NCBI GenBank assembly: GCA_023313575.1
Contig: JAJTTP010000031.1
Span: forward strand, 62,001 to 126,000
Direction: 5' to 3'
Length of the DNA: 64,000 bases
From: Eutypella sp. D-1
Taxonomy: Eukaryota; Ascomycota; Sordariomycetes; Xylariales; Diatrypaceae
Shown here: positions 32,638 to 45,500 of the stretch, piece after piece
Position numbering within the stretch: position 1 is the first letter of the stretch
Layout of the letters: each line of letters starts with the position of its first letter
Translations under genes and position numbers: made by a program
The notes under the pieces: generated by a model
What the model was told of the DNA's origin: nothing
What the model saw: the letters and a program-made list of their open reading frames with translations, nothing else
Database searches by the model: none

Positions 32638-35600
32638 CAGTCGGCAGGCCGGCCCCTTGTCGAACCCCCCTGACTATATAAGCTATATCTTATACTCTAT
32701 CAGGATCAACTCTATTTTAAAAAATCTCGCACTTTCCCTTCTTCTTGTCTCGAATAAAGTCGAAGTCTTATAGACGGAACTTTGTCGTAGTTTACGTCTT
32801 CATGCGTGATTCAAGGTCGTAAAGAAAGGGGTAAGTAAAGTAAAGTAGAAAAACTGAAAAGAAGCATTCGCCAGTTCGTAATTTCGCGCGCGGCCGGGTT
32901 GCACCTTTGGATATATTTATGGAACCGGGACATTTCATATCTGTTTTTACGTGGGTATATGGATATATGGGATGGGGGGGAGGGAAGGGAAGAGACAGAG
33001 AGAGCACACTTAGTCATCCGGCCTCTGGCCCTTTGCTTCCTTCCAAGACCTTTCCCACCATTCCCTTCCCTTACATTTTCCCATCCCCATTTTCCCCAGC
33101 TTCCTTGGCTATGTGTCAAGACACGTCGGCAGCATATGTGTAACTACAAATTTGTTCAGCCCATCCGGGTGTATCAGGATCCCGTCATGACGGTTCGCCA
33201 CACACACACACACTCACGAAGACAAAAAGACAAGACAACTGCAAACTCACCCAGTCTCCAAGCCCATACAGGACAGACCCCAGTCTGTCAATGTAGGGAG
33301 ATTATGGAGGGTAGGGTAGGAGGGTAGGAGGGTGTGTGGGGAGCGGGAAGATCAAGTCATTCCTCGAAAAAAATTTAAAAAAGCTCCGAGGACCCTGTTC
33401 CCCTCCCCGGCTGATCTGATCTGAGGAAAATCTGGGGTGCAGCAAGCAAGCAAGCAAGCAGCACTTTCGCTGCGAGGGTTGTCGGGTGTGTGTTCAGCCT
33501 AGAAATGCGGGTGTTGTTGGTACGAGTTTTGAAATAAGCATTAATAAGACGAAATAAAGAAGGAATTCGGGAACTTCATTGTGTGTGAGAGAGAGAGAGA
33601 GCATCTATACTATACTATGTTCAAACAGACATTTTCCTTTCTAACATTTCTCTACGCTATCTGTAGCATGCGATGTCAAATGTTTGGCCAGGTAGGAGAT
33701 GACTCGCAAGTTGCGTCCCTCTTAGAACTCCCTCTACGTAAGGCGGATTTCTGATCTGTTTCTACGTGCCCTACTCCTACTCCTGCTACTACTACACTTG
33801 GACATCACGAAGGCGGGGTTGACAGAGCTCATGGGGCTTCCTTCAACTGAGGCCCAGGACCAGCGAACGAAAACTCCCAGCCATTTAAAGGCTGATTGAT
33901 ATCCTTATCCCCCACCAACGTCGCACGCAGATCCGGACCGTCCGGGGTCGCGAGAAGAAAGTTGAGATGAAAAAGTAAAGAAAGCCAAAAAAGGATGAAC
34001 CCTGTCCCCGGCCCCAGAAAGCCTGATAAGAGGAGGAGGGTCTTTGGGGGTGGTAGGTTGATCAAACACGACCAGCTTCTGGCTGTGGATCAGGCGAGTG
34101 GGACGGGACGGACCGGCCAGCGTCGAGGCGGGCAGCGGGCTGTTATTTTTCTTTCATTCGGGTTCCTGGGGGAGAGTCCTGAGACCTAGTCTAGGAACGT
34201 TTGGGGGAGTGTGGAGGTTAAGATCATTTAGGAAAAATACCAAAAGACCTTTCATTGTGTTACGGACCGAAATGGGACATTGTTTTGGGTGTGGAAGTGG
34301 AAAGAGAGGACGCGGCTCGTTCGTAGTAGGTAGTTAGGGTGGTGGCCTTCGGCTGGCTGACTTCAGCCTGTACGGGTATTCTCGTTTGGGCCGGCCGGCA
34401 ACGGCAACGGGGCACACAGACAACAACACGCACACATGCACCCCTGTCCGCGACCATTTACATTTATGGCCAATCCCCGAGTCGCGGCTTGGGTCGTTGG
34501 GTTCTTAGCAAAAAGAAAAAGAAATCTCCATGCCTACAAGCGGTATGGTTGCGATGCTATTTCCGAATACCCATCCCCCCCCCCCCGCCTTGTCGAATAG
34601 GTCGACGATGTCCTCGAGGTAAATAGGAGGGAGAACTATCTCAGGGAATGTTTTTTTCTGGCGGGGCAGCTCACGACGCGCGTTGTGTCCAGGCAAGTAT
34701 TATTGTTGTTTATCGCGAAGTTGTACAGCTTCATATATCGAGATCCTGTCGATTCCCAGCATGGTCGGCGTTGGTTGGCGAAGGGGTATATATCCCCTCG
34801 CCACTACAAGGGGGAAGGGGGGTGTTTCGCGCCCTCAGGAGCTGTGGCGTTGCTGGCTCATCAGATCATCGCAGCGTCTTTCTCTCCCTCGCCGACTCTT
34901 GTAACACCAGGCCACTTCCTGTGTTGTGATGTCCGGCAGTTCATTGAGGCGTTTCAAAAGTACGATGCCGTACAATAGGGAAACGGTAATTTGAAATGAA
35001 AGGTCGGCGATCAAGGCGTCTCTGGGGGGGTTTTCTACTGCGGATAGCAACTGCCTATCGCCGGATGTAATCGCGTGCCTAAGTGATGCTGGGACGTTCA
35101 TCTTGGGCCAAGTTGGCGGCCCCAAACTCATGAAGCAGGGCTCGCCAGGTTAAATATGAGACATTGTCCATTATACAACCTATTTAATTCCGGCATTTCA
35201 TTTCGATACCATCTTTATACTCGAGGCGTTGCCATTCGAGGTGGATGAGACGAAACATGAGATGTTGCATCGCTGCTACGCTATCCGGACTCCAGACAGC
35301 GGGTCGCAGCGGTTTTAAGGCAACGCTCGGCTTTAACCTCTCCATGTAATGCCGACTGGGCAGGGACGTTCAGAGCAATTGTTTATTCACAATGTATGCC
35401 AGATATCTATGACTTGCAGCAACGCAACCCCTTTTTTACTGTCTTCTATTAAACCTTCCACGTCAAGACCATACCCGCCGCCCCTTAAAGAAAGGGGCAG
35501 GCACTGGACAAAAATAGTGAGCCATATATCTACGGAGTAAGTAATCTTATAGAATTGTTTTAATCCGAATCCTAATAACTATAATTTATTGTCGTATAGT

Positions 35601-36294
35601 ATAGTAATAAGATAGTTATTCAAAAAACTAAAAGTGATTATTCGACTTTCAAAAATTATTTTTCTATGGCAACAGTTCGGAAGTAACTACGGTTTCTACT
35701 AATTAATAAGATGTAGTAGATGATGGCTTACTTATTTTGTCCAACGCCTGAGGGGTTAGCTGGACCGTGACGTCATTCTAGGAATTTACATCAGAAATAA
35801 GTTGTGGCATGGTACGGTGTTGTATTTTGATAAAGACAGGACTAAAATCGGCGTAAGTAGAAGAGAGAACGAGCCTTTCATCTTTCATTCCAAGTGCCTC
35901 TTGTCCATGCATTTTTGGACAAAACGGGCAAACTGGCAGCCGCTCGTCGTGAGATGGGGGGAAGGGGTAGGGGGAGGTCGCACTGGGTCTGCTGGACTAA
36001 AAAGGCAATTACCTAGGCAAGTTTAAATCCCAACCAACAACTGATAAGAGCTTTATCTATTAGTTATCGCAGGGGTTCCTGCACCTGTACCTCAACAATT
36101 TTAGGTGTCCTGTTCCCATTACGTTCGTCTCTGCCTTCTCTGACGAGTAGGACTTCACTCTGATCCATAAATGAACCGGCGTTAAAGGTGGGAAAGGGAG
36201 CGAGGCCATATCCTATAATAATAACAAACAAGCCAGAAGTAGAAATAATATTTTTAGGGTAAAAACAACAACCCGGAACGGCAAGATACACACC
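32638..36294. other. Divergent region between rhodopsin-type gene and phs1
   Basis: About 3.7 kb. It includes a GCAA tract (33442-33460), a GA microsatellite (about 33585-33601), a C run near 34576-34587 and an AT-rich island near 35520-35745. A minus-strand frame at 34835-35131 (98 residues) has protein-like composition but no recognised family or splice partners. The last 250 bases before 36295 are the presumed phs1 promoter. Confidence 0.4.
35520..35745. other. AT-rich island in non-coding DNA
   Basis: This stretch is conspicuously richer in A and T, with many TpA steps, than the surrounding sequence. It lacks any open frame of note. Such islands in ascomycetes can be remnants of repeats mutated by repeat-induced point mutation, or a nucleosome-poor promoter element. 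Neither is shown by the sequence alone. Confidence 0.5.
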
Positions 36295-37251
36295 ATGGCC
36301 AACAAGGAAGCCAAGAAGCCCACCACGAAGCCGCCAGCCTCGCCCATCAAAAATGCATACCTGATCCTGTACAACGCAGTGTCGGCATCGCTATGGCTGG
36401 CCGTCATGGTGAAGACCGTGACCACCATCGTTGCCGGCGGCGGCCCCGCGGCCGTCTTCGACACCACGGGCGAATTCTGCAAGTGGACGCAGACGCTGGC
36501 CGGCATGGAGGTGCTGCACTCTCTTCTCGGTACGTGTCCAGCCTTCACATCTAGGGAAACGGAGGAGGAGGGGCCGGAAAGGGAGGGGGGATTCTACATT
36601 GCTGTAGAAAGCTAGCTAACTCGGGCTCTCCGAAACACGCAGGCGTTGTGCGAGCGCCCTTCATGACGACGCTGATGCAGGTATTCAGCCGGTACGCGAT
36701 CGTATGGGGGGTGACGGGGCCGTTCCCGGAGGTAGCGCGGGGCGAAGACGGAAGTTCCGTGCCGGCGTACGCCGCCATGCTCGTCGCCTGGAGCACCACC
36801 GAGGTGATCCGGTACTCGTACTTCGCGTTGACGCTGTCGGGCGTGTTCCCCGCGGCCCTGCACTGGCTGCGCTACCACGCCTTCTTCGTCCTCTACCCCC
36901 TCGGAATCAGCAGCGAGGCCTGGCTTATCTGGCGCGCCGTCGCCCCCGCCGCCGACCACGGCCTCCCCTGGTTCTCTACCGCCTTGTTCCTCTACGTCGT
37001 CGTTGTTTACCCACCGTGTAAGCCCGCTCCCCCCTCCCCCCTCCCCCCATCTCACTTTTCTTGTTCCTCGGGACACCACGTCTACGTGAGGTTGTGGGCT
37101 TCGGGACCTAGGACTTCTTTTTCGCTAATCATACATGTTCTTCGCCCCCCTTTCCTGGTCTATAGCCGCTTATATCCTCTACACCCACATGATGGCCCAG
37201 CGACGTAAGGTCATGAAGGCCGCTAAGGCGCAGGGCCAGAAAGCGCAATGA
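36295..37251 (+). CDS. phs1: PHS1 very-long-chain 3-hydroxyacyl-CoA dehydratase (three exons)
   Basis: An endoplasmic-reticulum enzyme of the PTPLA/HACD family that removes water from 3-hydroxyacyl-CoA, the third step of very-long-chain fatty-acid elongation needed for sphingolipids. Exons 36295-36529, 36643-37017 and 37166-37251 give 231 residues, the family's usual size. Seen features are YLILYNAVSASLWLAVM (helix 1), LAGMEVLHSLLGVVRAP, the conserved WSTTEVIRYSYFAL block that contains the catalytic Tyr-Glu region, LRYHAFFVLYPLGI, and YILYTHMMAQRRKVM at the end. Several hydrophobic segments span the membrane. The C-terminus is lysine-rich (KVMKAAKAQGQKAQ), in keeping with ER retention. The ATG sits in a good context (CACCATGGCC). 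It converges with the hydrolase gene 405 bases away. Confidence 0.94.
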
Positions 37252-37656
37252 GTTGGCGGGAGAAAAAAAACGAGTGGCTGATACTCGAGGTGATGATCCA
37301 CGCCGTCCTCCATGCGTGCTTTTATTCTACGATTTATGCGGAAAGAGGGAACGAGACAAAAGGAAGTATCACGAGAGAAGAGGGAGCATATAACCGATAC
37401 AGAGATATTTAATGTTCTGGTTTGGTACTGGCATTTAAAGTCCAAGGCTGGTTGGTGTCTTGTTCTTGGCCAAAATAGGGCTTTGGACAGCAAATATATA
37501 TATATGTATCATAAAACGCTTTGACGAGACGTAAACAGACCCTTGCAAAAACGTCCAAAAAACACAAAAACTCCAGCATCCAAAACATATGTGCAAGACG
37601 AGACAATTCGTAAAGAAGGGATCATCATAGGAATCAGGTCGACATGCCCGCGTTCT
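37252..37656. other. Convergent 3' region between phs1 and hydrolase gene
   Basis: A 405-base spacer holding both 3' untranslated regions. TA-rich sequence (about 37493-37507) lies near the centre. No gene is seen. Confidence 0.5.
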
Positions 37657-39124
37657 TCATGCTCTCGGCTGCTCGAGCTCCCGATTGCTCGACTCGTACC
37701 AATCGTTGAACGACCAGCTCACGATGAGGTTCTTTGCGTCCTCGGACAGCTGCGCGTAGCCCGGGTTCTCCGCCGGCTCGAACATAGCTGCAGCAAAACG
37801 TCAGCCATCATATTGCAGCAAGGGTGGTGGGGAAAGCTTCCCCCAGTAGTTTTTTTTTTTTTTTTCTGTTATTTTCTCTAACGAGGGGATTATCAGAAGA
37901 CGGGTTCAAAAAAGGGGGGAACCTACCCATATGCGCGGCTATCTCATCGTCAGCCTTGTCATTGATGGCCTCGACCCAGAGGCCGACATCCTGGACCTGC
38001 TTCTTGGGGAGGTTGCAGAAGGTGCGCTGGGGGCCCATGACGGTGCCGACCATGCTGACCTGGCGAGAGGCGGCGCCGCGCCCCAGGCGCGTGTACAGGT
38101 TGGCGAAGCCGACGCCGAGCTCGCGGCCCAGACGCGCCATCCCGGCCACGCGCGCCCGCAGCTCCTCGCCTCGCGCCAGACACCCCACGAACTCCAGGTG
38201 CGAGCCCACCCACGACCAGCCCTCCGTTAGCTGCTGCCGGCTCGCGTACGCGGCGCCGCCCGCCGCGACCGCCGCGCCCGCTGCCCCCGCGTACATCGCG
38301 ATCTTGCCCCAGCTGCCCCAACCCCCTCCGCCCCCGTCGTCTTTCTTGTCTTTCTCGGATGCTGGCGGGGGTGCCGGTAACGCTCCGGCGGGCTTCTTCC
38401 GGTTGCTGTCGTTGCCGTTTCCGCTGGCGGCAGCGGCGGCGGCACCGCCGCCGAAGAGCAGCCCGGAAAGGCTGCTCAGCTCGGCTAGGGCGGCTGTCGC
38501 CTTATTATAGTGGCCCTCGGCGCCGTGGGCGACGACGCCCGGCGCGATGCCGAGGTAGGGCGTGTCGAAGGCGAGAACGCCTTGTATATAGGGGAACATG
38601 AGGGTGTTGAGCTCATTTCCCGGCCCGTAGCGGTCGCTCGGGTTCCCCTTGCTTCCGCTGCCGCTGCCGCTGCCGTTGCCCTTGCTATCCCTGCTCGTCC
38701 TTCTCCCGTCACTGGCGGCATCTCGGCCATCCCTCGACGAGCGCGGCGAGGACGGTAAGGAGGAGGTGGAGGCGATGGGGTTCTCGAAGGCGAGGCCGAG
38801 GGCGGCTTCAGCAGCGACGATGCCGCCCATGGAGTGGCCGATGAGGACGACGCGGACGGAGGGGTCGACGGTGGGGCTCGGGGTGCCGTTGGCGACCTCG
38901 AGATCGATGACGCGCTCGAGAAGCCAGTCCCGGAAGCGGGCGACGCACTCGTGCAGGTCACCGCGGGTGTCGTAGCGCGGATAGGTGACGGCGCGGACGT
39001 TGACGCGCGGCAGAGCGGCCCCGACCAGCGAGGCCAGGTGCCGGCTAAACTCCGACCGCTCCCCGAAGGTGTCCTCCCCGCCCTTGAATCCGTGGATGAA
39101 GCACAAGAGGATCGTCTTCTTCAT
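37657..39124 (-). CDS. Alpha/beta-hydrolase, lipase-like (GHSMGG), two exons
   Basis: A serine hydrolase of the DUF676/lipase-like alpha-beta fold, 442 residues. Exons are 37927-39124 and 37657-37787; the splice (donor GTAGGT, phase 1) replaces an A-rich readthrough with AMFEPAENPGYAQLSED and ends EQPRA. The N-terminus ILLCFIHGFKGGEDTF fits the oxyanion-hole strand. VVLIGHSMGGIVAAEA carries nucleophile Ser98. LAFDTPYLGIAPGVV follows. A Ser/Gly-rich linker, a hydrophobic Ala/Gly segment (IAMYAGAAGAAVAAGGAAYA, possible membrane anchor) and a helical C-terminus complete it. The start was set at 39124 because the family begins MKKTILLCFIHG, and TTAACTTGCAG directly before it looks like an acceptor, suggesting an intron in the leader. 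The frame stays open 66 codons further upstream through Asp/Thr repeats. Substrate unknown. Confidence 0.85.
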
Positions 39125-42100
39125 CCTGCAAGTTAACTTCTGTTGCTGTGCTACTGTGTTCGTCGGTGTGGTGCCAGTGTCGATGCCAGAGTTGGATTCA
39201 GAGTCAGAGTCAGTATCAGTATCAGTATCAGTATCTTCCTCGTGGTCCTCGTCTTCCTCGTCGTCGTCGTCGGCGACGTACTCGTGGTTGCATCCCCTCA
39301 GACCGCAATTTTTTTTTTTCAAAAAAGTATTTATTTATTTAGGATTATTTTATGGGATCCATAGTGGTGCTATTTCTATTGGTGGATGCGTGTGATAGAG
39401 ATCCAGAGATGGATTCTTCAGGTGGAGGACTCGGATGGTTCTGGGTGGTGGAAGGCGATGATAAATGGGGAGATGCCGGGAAGTGCTTACATTAGTTTAT
39501 ATACGGAGTACTTTAAATATTCACTTATGCCATGCAAATATAGACCTCAGGTTTAGGTAGTTATAGGTACCTACCTATCTGAGCTAAGACTTGAGCCTAA
39601 TATAAACTCTGATTGGCTGGCATGTGAGACGGCCCTATATCCACCTACATAGTACTTAGGTAGGTACATGGGACAAGCATTAGGTATGACGAGAATGACG
39701 GCAGTGGATTCGCCTATGCTATAGTGGTTGTGCCTGCCAACATGCTGCTACCAAGCATCATGCAAGGAAAGATGACAGACAAGTTGGTACCAATATCAAA
39801 GACAGCGCCAGTATAGCCACCCAAAATATCTTTGGGGTTAATATTATATATCAGTTTAGTTCAACTCACATCTCCCCTATCGACGGTTTTATCTTATGAG
39901 CGTGATGATGAGAGCGCCTTGTCCGTCATGGTAGCAACCTATTGAACGGTGGTCTACAAGAAGAACCACTTAACGCTATCAAGGTATAACTTCTCAAGAC
40001 AAACTTTCGGGTGTGTCAACGCGAAGCGATTGCAAGGGCATATAGCAACAGGCATATAGTACATGAAACAACTCCGGCTGCAAGTAGGCCGTTGGGGCCG
40101 TTCAGGTCGACGTATATGTCAAGTGGTAGGTTCTGTGACGGAGTGGCGTTTGGGTGCCAATGTTGAAAATGATACTAGGTATAGACATGTCCGGTGTGGA
40201 AGTCGCCGGAGCTGCGATACAAGTTGTTCACACAAATTTCGCATTAATCAGTTGACCTTGTGCTCGAAATGTACATGTATCATACAAGAATGTAAGCACG
40301 CCATGCATTCAAATCCTACCCTCGAAGTTCTTGATCGAATAGTCTACCTATCTGCTTCCGTCTAGCGATTTTTGGAAGAGACCTCCCACAGTCTAGCGCG
40401 GCAAATGTGCTATATATCGTTGTGAGTGACATGCCTCGGGAGTAACTGTTAGGAAGTCAATAATATGTCCTGTCACATTGGTAGCTTGGAGATTATACAG
40501 ATAGATCCAGACGAAGGTGCAATACCAGCAACAGCAGGTATACATAACACCTAAGGTGTGGGGACGTATTGCCCCTTTACCCCTATTCGCTACAGCGGGT
40601 AATTAGATTGTCCGCTGGACCAACATTATATACCTATGTTTAGTATGGTCTCTTTCAAGTGATGATGCGGGACAAGACAGGGCACGGAGCATATCTATAA
40701 GTAAGAAAGGCGAGACCTATCTATTTTAGAATGACGGGTAACCTGCGTTACTATCGCCAGCCTTCAGCGCAGCCCTTGAGTCTGCTTCCCAAGGGTCGGG
40801 TTAGCAGCAAAGGCTCTCCGCTCCCGGGGTGAAGCTAGTGTGCATAACGGGCATGTGTCGACCTGCGGCAGCATACCGAATAAGACTAGGTGGAAGAAAT
40901 ACATAGTAGTTCGGCTTAACCGTAAGGGCTAGCAGATCTATTTGGTGAGCCGATCGTGATCGCCTATCCAGAGGTCACTTTGTTTGGATTGAAGATATCA
41001 TCGTCTTTCCTAACTCCTACTTTTACCACTACCATTAGGTAGTACGTATTGCTACCTTGGTTTTTTATTAAAAAAACGTTTACTGCTCGTACTCATAACT
41101 AGTACAGGCGAAGTCACCTACCTTCCTCTCACCGGGGATCAAACTTCCAGGTGTAAATGGTCCATATGCAAAATCCCCCCGAAAAAAGGGAGGTCCCGTT
41201 GTAGACTTTGTTCGATATAGTAGCACTTATAAGTAGCGTTTCTAGGTTCCTCTGGAATATCATACTTTATTTACTGAGTCCAAAGCTTACCCCTCAGCTA
41301 AGAAGGGGGCGGGATGCAAGTTATCCATCCATCGATCAATCGATCGAATCTCGGTACTCGTATGAATATGGCATGATGCGCATGTATGCATATATATATA
41401 TGTGTGTGTGTGTGAGTATGCACGACACTTAACCTTACGATCGATCTACTCTACATACATGCATCTTGGGGGGGGGGGGGGACCACGATAGGGGAGCGGG
41501 GGGTGCGTAGCGGACGTCCAATCAAATATGTGCACAGAGCCGAGCACGCAATACCTCGTGTTGCTTGACCCTGGGCTGAGTTGGGGGGTATGTCCATATA
41601 ACTAGGTAGAGAGATCTAAGATTTTTCTCTATCTATCTATTTATCTATCAGCCTTGATCTGGTCACGGCCGGGGGCGGATCTAAGCTGTGCTGCAGTTAG
41701 CAAGCAGGCCGGTTTGCGGGGGGAGGGAGGGAGGGGGCGCTGGCGTGGTTCTTGCGATGCTGTTCCTGTTTACCTACTAAGTAAGGTACCTCATAAATAT
41801 ATATGTCTCTGGATCCCCCATCTGGGTAGGCATGGATGCTTCACGTAGCAGTATATTATCAACGTCCTCTTTATAACGCAAGGAATCGGATATAATCAGT
41901 CGTCCCGCAAGGCTGAGGCCGCGTCCCTAGGTGAAAGTCTATATCTAACTCGGCATCCCGTAGCGAGGCTAGAGTTAAAGTTCCAAAGAGAGAAAAAAAA
42001 GAAGAAAAAAAGAGTCTATACTGCACACACAAACTCCTGCATGCTATTTTCTTGATCGTGGTATGGTATATTATGTGAGTCGGGAGAGAGAGCTATCTAA

Positions 42101-42565
42101 TGTTTCCATTCCATACAGCCGAGGAAGTTCCCCTCGGCCCATGACGTGACGAACCAAGGCGGATGGATATACACATTGGTGGATGATAAAAACCCTTGGA
42201 GTGTGAGTGAAGAAATCCCGAAACTCGCTATGTTAAAAAAAAAATTTGAACCGGTACATGACCCTTAAGCAAAGATGGGGCCCGTATTTTGAGCCCTGTG
42301 CCTGTACAATAATAATTCGGTTGGCTCCTCTGTGTGTGTGTGTGTCTGTGTACGTATGTGTGTACACACACGTATGGATCCTGAAAATCCCTGGAACCCT
42401 GTATTTTATTTGGTTGGCCTGGGCCGGTATGCTGCCGTACTCCGATCCAAAGAAAAAGCCATGCAAAGCCATTTTTTAAACCCATTCTCTGCGCCCGGAT
42501 TTAGGGCAGTGTCTAAAGCCGTTCGTAAGCATCGTTATATCCTAGTCGTCGAAGAATAGTCGCTA
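39125..42565. other. Gene-poor region between hydrolase and stress-protein genes
   Basis: About 3.4 kb. Right after the hydrolase start lies a GTATCA hexanucleotide tract (about 39208-39235) and a GTC/CTC repeat (about 39240-39275). Further on there are TAGG/CCTA motifs (39556-39666), a TA/TG microsatellite (41392-41414), a 14-base G run (41468-41481) and TG repeats near 42331-42361. Small open frames are not convincing. Confidence 0.4.
39208..39235 (+). repeat. GTATCA hexanucleotide repeat
   Basis: About four copies of CAGTAT/GTATCA lie in tandem just upstream of the hydrolase start. Read on the minus strand in the hydrolase frame they encode alternating Asp and Thr, so they could be translated if an upstream ATG were used. 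Confidence 0.75.
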
Positions 42566-45500
42566 TCAAGAGCCCGCGCCTCCTGCGCCCCCTGCGCCTT
42601 CTGTGCCCCCGCTGCTACCGGGTCTCGATGCTGGCTGGGACGGTGGCTGAGATGGGGACTGCGATGGGGGCGCGGAAGATGCACCACCGCCCGGTGGTGT
42701 TTCGTCGCTGTCGACGGAGCCGGAACTCATCTTCCGCGCTTCGGCCCGGAGAGCTGCGCCCTCGTTCAACTCCATCTTATGCAAGCGCTCCTTAAGCTCC
42801 TCTTCGCCCGTCGTTACCTCAAACTCGGCCTCTGATTCTGAGTCCGAATCACCGCTATTCGGAGGCTTCGCTGACTCCCCCGGTGAGCCCGTCGACGGGT
42901 CTTGAAGCATATCCGCCATCGTTCGCCTGCCGCTTTTTCTAAGTAGACTTGCGGGGTCAATGGGCTTGATAGTTGGATCGTAGGAGGCTGGCAGCCCGAC
43001 TGCCATCGCGACGCGGTGTGCCTCTTCGTCGGGGGTTATCTTGGGTTCCAGCTCATACAGACTACTAGTCTCGCTATCCGCTTCGTGCTTGTGCCCTAGC
43101 AGCATGCTGACGTAGCTCTGACGCGAAGGGTCTCCAGTTCTCTTGAGTTTCTTTTTCTCGCGCTTCTCCGTAGGTCGCACGACAACTACCGGAACTGGTG
43201 AGTATTGCAGGCAGTATTTCGAAAAGGAGCTGCGGTTGACAAGAAACCCCTGGACCCCGTCATGACTGCGCCCCTTCGTGCCTACAATTAACATCGACGG
43301 CGAATACATTTTGATCTATAGTAGACAGAGGAATTAGCATCATTACGTATGTGGACGCAGGGAGAAGAGCGAAGAGGGAAAAAGGGAAAAAGGGAAAGAG
43401 GGAAGATGATTTGGGACATACAAGATGCTGGAAAGTGCTGTGCAGCTTCCCCACGGCATACTCCAAAATCAAGCTGATGGCATGATTCTGCGTATTCTTC
43501 GATTGAATTGATTCCATAAGCCTCGCAGCATCTTCTTGGTATGCTTTGTCGGCCAAACGGACCTGTGTCTCGATAACGCGGACACAAACTATCTCGTCAC
43601 CGTCATCGACCAATTCATCTAGGAGCCACTGCAGCGCATGGTCCGAATATGCATTATCGTCCACGCCGACCATGAATATCCGATGTCGTCGATTAAACTG
43701 AAAACCCGCATGTCGGAAGTTGAGCGTGAAGGATATGGGATTGCGATCGGTCGATTCGCCGAGAGGGATGTTGTCGAAAGCCACATGCGATTCGAACCTT
43801 TGCGAACGAGGCGACTCGGTCAGCGTTTCAGTTGCCATGAAGCTAGATTGGACCCGTAGGCAACAATAGCGGTGCGAGCGGCAACTAGATTATATAACAA
43901 TACCAAGAAATACCAAAAAATTGTGAAGAAAACGAGAATGTGAAATTGAAATATTCAGCCGGCTTCGGAACAGATAATTGGGTGGGATTTCGTGGGGGGT
44001 GGCATTGAAGAGGGACCAAACATGAAAAAGAGGAGAGTTATGTGATGGCTCTTTTTAGAAACTCCCATTGGGTGGTTATCAGTCTAGATTACTGCTGCGC
44101 CATCGTCATCTTTTCCTACTTAAGTACAATCGTACGTATGTATGTAAAAGGTGGGGTGAGCGAGGGGTGAGCGGTAGTGGGTGATCGCGGTACAGGGCGG
44201 GCAGACGGGGGGACGGGGGGACGGGAGTGGTAAGGTAAGTAATAAGGCATGCTCATGCTGGGCATGTAGGGCATGTCATAGGGCCCTGTATAGGCACCGA
44301 ATAAGGATTTTCGAAACAGAAACACGAGAAAAAGGACCTGGAAAAGACTCGGAATTGAGCTAGTCAGGAGGTGGGCAGTCAAGGCAGTGTACTGTTTTGT
44401 TTGACTGGCTGGACTGGCAGGCGGGCGATCTAGCAGCCTGGGGGGGATAAGCTAGACTAACGGCGGACTGGAACGATTGGGTTGATCGGGGCTTGGCGAA
44501 AGGTCCCATTAATACGACGATGGTTGCTCTAACAGCCTAGCTGATAGACCGGTAGGTAACACAAGTCGACGGTGTAACGGTTGAGTGTAACTAGGGCCGC
44601 AGCACTACAGAGCTTGCAGAGCCACAACGCAGAGCCACGACGATCACCGACACGACACAATTGTCACATGTGACTTTCGGTTGCAATCGCACGATCCAAG
44701 TAAGACGACCACTCGATGGATCACCCTTTCAGCGCTTTTCGGGTCACACGATCCCACGATTCGGACGGCCGATATAAAAATTCGGCATTCTCAACCTTTT
44801 TCTTTTTTCCATTTCCAAAAAAGAAAAAAACAAGGTGAGCGAGACGAGTTGGGAAGGTCGCCATCATTCGGTCCAGACTATGGCGGCCCGCTCTGCAGCT
44901 GCGGAGTAGCTCCGTCCGGGGCAAGCGTCTCGCGCTGGGATTTGTCGGTGTCGAATTTCCTGGACTAGTGTGGATGCCCTAAAACGTCCTTCTCTGGTCT
45001 GTCCACTTGGACGGGGTGCTTTGCTTCTTTTTCAAAAGACGACAGCAACAGCGATGGAGGGGGGAGTGGAGGAGGGAAGGTATACGCAGTGACAACATGA
45101 GAGAGCAAGAGGAAAGACGAAAAGAACGGGAGATCAATCCCATTTTGACTCACCTGCGATGAGGGGGCGATGCGCCCCGAATCCTACCGGCGCCGTGCGG
45201 CCTCTTATTGCCTTGTGGTAGCGACGGGTTGCGGGGAGCGAGAAAACTTATCGAAGAGACGGAAGCTTTCCTAGACGGTGGCTCACTGCTGGTGTTGCTT
45301 GAATTAGAATCACCAGCGGTAGTAGCGCTAGCATTGGCCGGTATCTCGACTTCCTTCCCTTTCCCTTTCACATCCGCCGCGCTATCAGCAGGGGCTTCCC
45401 CTTCGATACCCTCGCGTCCATTGCCGGGTCTGGTTCTAGCTACTGCAATTTCTGTGCGTAAGTCAGAAGGGTTGCTAGTCAGCTGGGGACTGGTGCGCTT

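Noticed and set aside
40230..40330. Possible tRNA T-arm (ATTCAAATCC)
   Set aside because: No matching A box, acceptor stem or anticodon arm could be folded around it.
43260..43838. Stress-protein exon read straight through as a 192-residue protein
   Set aside because: The frame runs into A/G-rich intron sequence. The GTATGT donor and CTATAG acceptor restore the Usp domain.
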